Positions 5,453 through 10,435 of a DNA stretch of 10,435 nt are shown in pieces. Source of the DNA: Nitriliruptoraceae bacterium (GTDB taxonomy: Bacteria > Actinomycetota > Nitriliruptoria > Nitriliruptorales > Nitriliruptoraceae). Numbering within the stretch: position 1 is the first letter of the stretch; each line of letters starts with the position of its first letter. The DNA lies in assembly GCA_007134165.1 (NCBI GenBank), contig SLLJ01000421.1, positions 1 to 10,435 of the forward strand, read 5' to 3'. The translations under genes were made by a program, and so were the position numbers. The notes under the pieces were generated by a model. That model was not told the DNA's origin. It did no database searches and worked only from the letters and a program-made list of their open reading frames with translations.

Positions 5453-6478
5453 ATGTCCGGCAACTCCACCTTCCACCACACCAACGCGGCCGTGCTCTCG
5501 GTAACCGCCGTCGACGCGCCGATCGTGGTGCCCTCCACCGAGTTCGACGAGGCGCTGGCGGGCACGCTCGAACGACTCGGTCTGCGGCCGGGGCTGCTCG
5601 AGGAGGTCGCCGGCATCGTCGAGCGGCGCTGGTGGCCCGAGGGCGTGTCCTTCGCCGACGCCGCCGCACGCGCCGGCGAGCAGGCCATCGAGGCCACCGG
5701 GATCGACCGAGCCGACATCGGCCTGCTCGTCGACACCTCGGTGTGCCGCTCACACCTCGAGCCCTCCGCAGCGGTGGACGTGCATCGTCAACTCTCGCTG
5801 GCCTCCTCGTGCCTCAACTTCGACCTGGCCAACGCCTGCCTCGGCTTCGTCAACGCCATGCATCTGGCCGCCACCATGATCGACGCCGGGCAGTTGCGAT
5901 ACGCGCTGATCGTCGACGGTGAGGGCAGTCGCCACACCCAGCAGCGCACCTTGGAGCGGCTCGCCGGACCCGAAACCACGGTCGGGGACGTGTTCGCCGA
6001 GTTCGCGTCGCTGACGCTGGGCTCGGGTGGTGCGGCCATGGTGCTCGGTCCGGCTGACGACCACCCCGAGGGCCACCGGCTGCTCGGCGGCGAGACCCGG
6101 GCGGGCACCGAGCACAACGAACTGTGCATCGGTGACCTCGATCAGATGCGCACCGACACCAAGGGCCTGCTCGATGCGGGGCTCGCACTGTCGGCCGAAC
6201 TGTTCGACGAGGCTCGGGACCACGGCTGGAAGTGGGAAGACGCCGACCACTACATCCTGCACCAGGTCTCCGCGGTGCACACCGCCATGCTCTGCCAGCG
6301 GCTGGGCATCGACCCCGCTCGCGCCCCGCTGACCTTCCCCACCCGCGGCAACATCGGCCCGGCCTCCATCCCCACCACCCTGGCACTCCACCAGGAGCAC
6401 ATCGCCCCAGGCGACCGCGTGGTGATCGGCGGGATCGGCTCGGGCATCAACATCATCGCCAGCGAGCTGGAGTGGTGA
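5453..6478 (+). CDS. oleA: OleA, acyl-CoA:acyl-CoA Claisen condensing enzyme (thiolase superfamily)
   Basis: OleA joins two long-chain fatty acyl-CoAs head to head, giving a 2-alkyl-3-ketoalkanoic acid, the first step of olefin/beta-lactone synthesis. The 341-residue product has the KASIII-like catalytic set with the spacing of Xanthomonas campestris OleA (Glu117, Cys143, His285, Asn315): Cys129 in FDLANACLGFVNAM, His270 in LHQVSAVHTAM and Asn300 in GNIGPASIPTTL. Glu103 in HLEPSAAV, 26 residues before the cysteine, corresponds to the OleA-specific general base and separates it from ordinary FabH. AGIVERRWW, LLVDTSVCRSHLEPS and GGIGSGINIIASELEW are further OleA-type stretches. The ATG at 5453 follows GAGGA (5444-5448); a GTG 36 bases earlier is less likely. 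Its stop overlaps the start of oleBC by four bases, so translation is coupled. Confidence 0.95.
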   Translation: MSGNSTFHHTNAAVLSVTAVDAPIVVPSTEFDEALAGTLERLGLRPGLLEEVAGIVERRWWPEGVSFADAAARAGEQAIEATGIDRADIGLLVDTSVCRSHLEPSAAVDVHRQLSLASSCLNFDLANACLGFVNAMHLAATMIDAGQLRYALIVDGEGSRHTQQRTLERLAGPETTVGDVFAEFASLTLGSGGAAMVLGPADDHPEGHRLLGGETRAGTEHNELCIGDLDQMRTDTKGLLDAGLALSAELFDEARDHGWKWEDADHYILHQVSAVHTAMLCQRLGIDPARAPLTFPTRGNIGPASIPTTLALHQEHIAPGDRVVIGGIGSGINIIASELEW

Positions 6479-9408
6479 ACGACCACGAACCCGCCACCCT
6501 GCCCCCACCCGGGCTCGCCGGGCTCGACCCCGCCTGGTCACGGCTGGTCGACGGCGAGGACGCCGAGGGAGCATGGCGTACCTGGCACGTGCTGGACACC
6601 GCCGCTACGGACATCGCCGCTGCGGCCACCGGGGCCGCGTCCGCTGCGGCCGGCACCGAGGAGGGTGCCGAACAGGTCGGCACCGTGCTGTGCGTGCACG
6701 GCAACCCGACCTGGTCGTATGCGTTCCGCACCGTGCTGGCACAGCCGCCGGCGGGCTGGCGGGTGGTGGCCGTCGACCACCTCGACCTCGGGTTCTCGGA
6801 GCGTACCGGTACCGTGCGCCGGCTCGCGGACCGCATCGACGACCTCGACCGGGTCGTGGACGCGCTTGAGGTGACCGGACCCGTGGTGCTCGTCGCGCAC
6901 GACTGGGGCGGGCCGATCGCGCTCGGATGGGCCGAAGCACACCCCGATCAGGTCGCCGGGGTGGTGCTGACCAACACCGCGGTGCACCAGCCGGCCGGCT
7001 CGCCCGCTCCCGCGCTGATCCGCGCGGCCCGCCGACCCGGCGTGCTCGAGACCCTGGCGGTGCGGACCACCGGCTTCCTGCGCGGTGCGCTCGCGCTGTC
7101 GCGCCCGTCCCTGCCCGCCGAGGTACGCGCCGGCTACCTCGCCCCCTACGCCACCCCGGCGCGTCGGGAGGCCATCGGCGCCTTCGTGCGTGACATCCCC
7201 CTCGAACCCGACCACCCCAGTGCCGCGAGGTTGGACGCGGTTGCCACCGGGCTCGAGGTACTGGCCGACACGCCGGTGCTGCTGCTGTGGGGGCCGGCTG
7301 ACCCGGTGTTCTCCGACCGCTACCTGCACGACTTCGAAGCCCGGCTGCCTCACGCGCGGGTGCACCGCGTCGAGGGCGCCAGCCATCTGACCCCCGAAGA
7401 CACCGACCTCGCCGGCGCCGTACGCCGCTTCGTGACGGCGTGTGTGCCCCCGGCCGTCGCGCGGCCGGAACCGGCCGCGGCCGCCGCCGTCCAGGCGCCG
7501 TACGACCGCCGCGTGTTGTGGGCCGCACTGGCCGCCCCGACGATCGCTGCCACCGACGCCATCGTCGAGCCCGGCCCCGCCTCGCGGGGCACGCACGAGC
7601 TGACCGACGTGCGGCGGGTGAGCTTCGGCGAGCTCGCCGAGGACGTGCGCGACCTCGCGATCGGGTTCGCCCAGCACGGTGTCCGACCCGGGCAGCGGGT
7701 CGCCTGCCTGGTACCGCCCGGGCGGGAGTTGGCGACCGTGCTCGCCGCGCTGTGGCGGCTGGGCGCGGTGGTGGTCATCGCCGACGCCGGCCTCGGGCCC
7801 CGCGGGCTGAGCCGGGCGCTGCGCAGCGCCGCCCCCGACCATGTCGTCGGCATCGACCGGGCGCTGGCCGCCGCCACCGCGCTGCGCTGGCCCGGTACGC
7901 GCATCGCCGCCGGCGAGGTGCCCGACGCGCTGCGGGCCGCCAGTGGGGCCACCACCTCGACGTCGCAGCTGCGCGCTGCCGGAGCCCGGGCCCTCGAGGA
8001 GCGTGGGGGGCAGAGTGCGGCGCAGGCGCTGCTGCCCGAGCCGCCGGAGCCCGACGCGCTGGCCGCGATCGCGTTCACCTCGGGGTCGACCGGACCACCC
8101 AAGGGCGTGCGCTACCAGCACGCCGGGTTGGAGGCGCAGCGTGACGCGCTGGTGCGGACCTACGGCATCCGCCCCGACGACCGGCTGGTGGCGGCCTTCG
8201 CCCCCTTCGCGCTGTACGGGCCCCTGATGGGCATCACCTCCATGGTCCCCGACATGGACGTCACCGCCCCCGCCAGCCTCACCGCCACCGCCCTGGCGGA
8301 CGCGGTCGTCGCGGTGGGAGCCACCCTGGTATTCGCCTCGCCGGCGGCGCTGGCCAACGTGGTCGCCACGTCCGCAGCCCTGCGTCCCCACCACCGTGAG
8401 GCGCTGGGCGGCGTGCGGCTGCTGCTGTCGGCGGGTGCGCCGGTCCCCGCCGAGCTGCTGCGCCGCTGCACCGCGCTGATGCCGCGCGCCTCGGCGCACA
8501 CCCCCTACGGCATGACCGAGGTGCTGCCCGTCGCCGACATCGACCTGGCCACCATCGACGCCGTGGGTCCCGGGCCCGGGGTGTGCGTCGGGCATCCGGT
8601 CCCGGACGTCGAGGTGGCGCTCAGCCCCCTGGTCGGCGACGGCCACGCACCGCTGGCCGCCGGCGGTGGTGCCGCATCCGGCGAGTCGGCCGGCGGGTTC
8701 GACGACGACGGGTTGGCGACCGGGGCGCTGACCAGCGAGCCGGGCATCACCGGCGAGGTCTGTGTGCGTGCCCGCCACGTCAAGGAAGGCTACGACCGGC
8801 TGGCGTTGACCGAGCTGGCCGCCTCCCGCGACGCTGGCTGGCACCGTTCCGGGGACGTCGGCCACCTCGATGCCGACGGGCGGTTGTGGATCGAGGGGCG
8901 GCTCGCGCACGTCATCACCACCGCCGAGGGGGTCGTGACCCCCGTTGCGATCGAGCGCCGGGTGGAGACGATCGCTCATGTGCGCCTGGCCGCGGCGGTC
9001 GGCGTCGGCCCGCCCGGCGCGCAGCAGGTGGTGGTCGTGGTCGCCACCGATCCGGCACCTGGCCGCGCGCAGCTCGCGCCGCTCACGCTGGTCGACCGGG
9101 TCCGGGCGGCGGTGGCGGACGTCACGGTGAGCGTGTCCGTCGGGCCGCCGCGTGGTGGCGATGCGCCCGACCGCGAGGAGCCGTCCGACGGCGTGGAGTC
9201 CGGCGAGGGCGTGGCGTTCGGCGCGGCTGCAGAGTCCGGTGGCGCCCCGGGCGTCGCTCACCGCGTGGACGTCGCCGCGGTGCTGGCGGTGCCCGCACTG
9301 CCCGTCGACATCCGCCACCAGTCCAAGATCGACCGGGCGGCGGTGGCCCGCCACGCGACCGAGGTGCTGGCCGGACGGTCGCTGCCCGGTGGGGGGCGAC
9401 GGTCATGA
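6475..9408 (+). CDS. oleBC: OleBC fusion: beta-lactone decarboxylase + beta-lactone synthetase
   Basis: A 977-residue fusion of the kind known from actinobacteria such as Micrococcus luteus. The N-terminal OleB domain (about residues 15-325) is a haloalkane-dehalogenase-like alpha/beta hydrolase that decarboxylates cis-beta-lactones to cis-olefins: HGNPTW (75-80) forms the oxyanion region, nucleophile Asp143 is in AHDWGGPIALGW, Asp276 in WGPADPVFSD, and His304 in EGASHLTPED. A Pro/Ala linker (about 323-345) leads to OleC, an ANL-superfamily enzyme that uses ATP to close the beta-hydroxy acid into a beta-lactone: P-loop TSGSTGPPKG (535-544), YGMTE (678-682), the ribose-binding Asp794 in RSGDVGHLD, and the C-terminal-domain Lys951 in IRHQSKIDR. 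Low-complexity inserts lie at about 45-68, 717-755 and 890-935. The GTG start overlaps the oleA stop (GTGA), and its stop overlaps oleD (ATGA). The domains likely work in a multi-enzyme assembly with OleD. Confidence 0.95.
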   Translation: MNDHEPATLPPPGLAGLDPAWSRLVDGEDAEGAWRTWHVLDTAATDIAAAATGAASAAAGTEEGAEQVGTVLCVHGNPTWSYAFRTVLAQPPAGWRVVAVDHLDLGFSERTGTVRRLADRIDDLDRVVDALEVTGPVVLVAHDWGGPIALGWAEAHPDQVAGVVLTNTAVHQPAGSPAPALIRAARRPGVLETLAVRTTGFLRGALALSRPSLPAEVRAGYLAPYATPARREAIGAFVRDIPLEPDHPSAARLDAVATGLEVLADTPVLLLWGPADPVFSDRYLHDFEARLPHARVHRVEGASHLTPEDTDLAGAVRRFVTACVPPAVARPEPAAAAAVQAPYDRRVLWAALAAPTIAATDAIVEPGPASRGTHELTDVRRVSFGELAEDVRDLAIGFAQHGVRPGQRVACLVPPGRELATVLAALWRLGAVVVIADAGLGPRGLSRALRSAAPDHVVGIDRALAAATALRWPGTRIAAGEVPDALRAASGATTSTSQLRAAGARALEERGGQSAAQALLPEPPEPDALAAIAFTSGSTGPPKGVRYQHAGLEAQRDALVRTYGIRPDDRLVAAFAPFALYGPLMGITSMVPDMDVTAPASLTATALADAVVAVGATLVFASPAALANVVATSAALRPHHREALGGVRLLLSAGAPVPAELLRRCTALMPRASAHTPYGMTEVLPVADIDLATIDAVGPGPGVCVGHPVPDVEVALSPLVGDGHAPLAAGGGAASGESAGGFDDDGLATGALTSEPGITGEVCVRARHVKEGYDRLALTELAASRDAGWHRSGDVGHLDADGRLWIEGRLAHVITTAEGVVTPVAIERRVETIAHVRLAAAVGVGPPGAQQVVVVVATDPAPGRAQLAPLTLVDRVRAAVADVTVSVSVGPPRGGDAPDREEPSDGVESGEGVAFGAAAESGGAPGVAHRVDVAAVLAVPALPVDIRHQSKIDRAAVARHATEVLAGRSLPGGGRRS

Positions 9409-10435
9409 GGATCCTGGTCACCGGAGCGAGCGGGATGCTGGGCGCGGCCACCGCCCGGGCACTGGCAGCGCGCGGCGACGAGGTCCGGGTGCTGCAGCGC
9501 CGGGCCTCGGGGCTCGGGCTGCCCGAGGTCCTCGGCGACGTCGCCGACGCGCGGGTGGTGGCCGAGGCCGCCGTCGGGTGTGACGCGGTCGTGCACCTCG
9601 CCGCCCGGGTGGGGGTGGTCGGCACCGAAGCGCAGTTCGAGGCCGCCAACGTCGACGGCACCGCCAACGTCGTGGCCGCCGCTCGGGCTGGCGGGGCGTC
9701 GCGGGTGGTGCACGTGTCCTCGCCGTCGGTCGCACACGCCGGCGAACCACTGGTCGGAGCGGGCGCCGGTCCGGCCGACCCCGACCGCACCAGCGGCCAC
9801 TATGCCCGGACCAAGGCCCGGGCCGAGCAGCTCGCGCTGGAAGCCGCCGCTGGGCGCCACCTCGACGTCGTGGTTCTCCGCCCTCACCTGGTGTGGGGGC
9901 CCGGTGACCGCCAGCTGGTGGGGCGGATCGTGCAGCGCGCGACCCAGGGCCGGCTCGCGCTGATCGACCATGGTGCGGCGCTGATCGACACCACCTACCT
10001 CGACAACGCCGTGGACGCGTTGCTCGCGGCGCTGGACCGTGCCGGCGAGCCAGGCGTGCGAGGCCGGGCCTTCGTGGTCTCCAACGGCCAGCCCCGGACC
10101 GTCGCCGAACTGCTGACCCGCATCTGCCGGGCGGCCGGCGTGGCGCCGCCCCGTCGCCGGGTACCGCTGCCGGTGGCCTGGGCCGGCGGCGCGGTCGCCG
10201 AACGGGTGTGGTCGCGGCTCGAGCGGGAGGACGACCCGCCGATGACCTCCTTCCTCGCCGAGCAGCTCGCCACCGCGCACTGGTTCGACCAGCGTGCGAC
10301 TCGGGCCGCGCTCGGCTGGGAGCCGCGGATCGGGCTCGACGAAGGCTTCGCCCGGCTCACGGCCTGGTATGCGTCGGGGGCGGCCGGTGCCGGGGGGCCG
10401 GGGACGCCGTCGGCGGGGCCGGGGACGCCGTCGGC
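9405..10435 (+). CDS. oleD: OleD, NAD(P)H-dependent 2-alkyl-3-ketoacid reductase (3' end outside window)
   Basis: OleD is an extended short-chain dehydrogenase/reductase (3-beta-hydroxysteroid dehydrogenase-like) that reduces the OleA product to the beta-hydroxy acid used by OleC. The Rossmann motif TGASGMLG (residues 6-13) starts right after the N-terminal strand. HLAARVGVVG, VDGTANVVAAA, VSSPSV (Ser105/Ser106) and the catalytic pair Tyr133-Lys137 in HYARTKARAE are all present, followed by LRPHLVWGPGD as in this family. The reductase fold appears to end near Trp321-Tyr322 (FARLTAWYA). After that the frame continues through a Gly/Ala/Pro-rich tail with tandem GPGTPSA units and reaches the window end with no stop, so at least 343 residues. 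The ATG overlaps the oleBC stop by four bases. It completes the olefin pathway encoded by this operon. Confidence 0.92.
   Translation, partial: MRILVTGASGMLGAATARALAARGDEVRVLQRRASGLGLPEVLGDVADARVVAEAAVGCDAVVHLAARVGVVGTEAQFEAANVDGTANVVAAARAGGASRVVHVSSPSVAHAGEPLVGAGAGPADPDRTSGHYARTKARAEQLALEAAAGRHLDVVVLRPHLVWGPGDRQLVGRIVQRATQGRLALIDHGAALIDTTYLDNAVDALLAALDRAGEPGVRGRAFVVSNGQPRTVAELLTRICRAAGVAPPRRRVPLPVAWAGGAVAERVWSRLEREDDPPMTSFLAEQLATAHWFDQRATRAALGWEPRIGLDEGFARLTAWYASGAAGAGGPGTPSAGPGTPS
10394..10435 (+). repeat. 21-bp perfect tandem repeat in the 3' end of oleD
   Basis: The 21 bases at 10394-10414 recur exactly at 10415-10435, where the window ends, so the number of copies is at least two. In the oleD frame each unit encodes seven residues, GPGTPSA. 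It lies after the predicted reductase fold, so it forms a flexible tail or linker. The period is a multiple of three, so copy-number changes would keep the frame. Confidence 0.85.

Noticed and set aside
4741..5922. A 393-residue plus-strand open frame across the VKOR-like gene, the intergenic region and oleA
   Set aside because: It overlaps oleA in another frame and becomes Arg/Gly/His-rich there. It would also run through the operator, and no protein family is recognisable.
6538..9354. A 938-residue open frame antisense to oleBC
   Set aside because: Its sequence is rich in Gly, Arg, His and Gln with no domain motif. It mirrors the codon bias of oleBC in GC-rich DNA and covers a gene with clear catalytic motifs.
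1..10435. CRISPR array, tRNA/rRNA, insertion sequence or phage module
   Set aside because: I looked for regularly spaced repeats, tRNA cloverleaf ends, terminal inverted repeats with transposase sequence, and phage proteins, and found none.

Overview
The window is very GC-rich and gene-dense, with GTG starts, 4-base gene overlaps and GC-rich hairpins that lack U-tracts. A heliorhodopsin, an actinobacterial-style OleB-OleC fusion and a CsoR-family repressor all point to a high-GC actinobacterium. The exact class cannot be read from the sequence; deep-branching lineages such as Nitriliruptoria or Acidimicrobiia are only a guess.

Layout. At 1-50 there may be the tail of an upstream gene. 100-1575 (+) is a long nitronate monooxygenase/PfaD-like flavoprotein. 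Convergent to it, 1634-2413 (-) is a complete heliorhodopsin with its retinal lysine and Glu counterion. A repeat-rich divergent promoter region of 187 bp separates it from a small multi-pass membrane protein (2601-2981, +), followed by an enlarged beta-carbonic anhydrase-like protein (3095-3979, +). A hairpin shared by convergent genes ends this block.

4021-5012 (-) is a two-gene unit: a VKOR-like membrane protein (first in transcription) followed by a CsoR/CstR-family repressor. A perfect CsoR-type palindrome, TACCCCCGGGGGTA, lies upstream of the pair, so autoregulation is likely. Both proteins are unusual. The repressor keeps the two sensor cysteines but has Gly at the copper-ligand His position. 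The VKOR homologue has only its CXXC pair and no loop cysteines. Together they look like a small thiol/persulfide or copper responsive module.

5453 to the window end (+) is an oleA-oleBC-oleD operon with 4-base overlaps. OleA condenses two acyl-CoAs to a beta-ketoacid, OleD reduces the ketone, the OleC domain closes a beta-lactone, and the OleB domain decarboxylates it to a long-chain internal cis-olefin. All catalytic residues expected for OleA, OleB, OleC and OleD are visible. OleD runs off the window inside a Gly/Pro-rich tail of tandem 7-residue repeats. A 440-base divergent intergenic region upstream of oleA carries the CsoR-type operator and a second palindrome placed inside a possible promoter spacer.

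No RNA genes, CRISPR array, insertion sequence or phage gene was seen. The most noteworthy items are the CsoR/CstR-VKOR module with its operator, the heliorhodopsin locus, and the fused Ole pathway.
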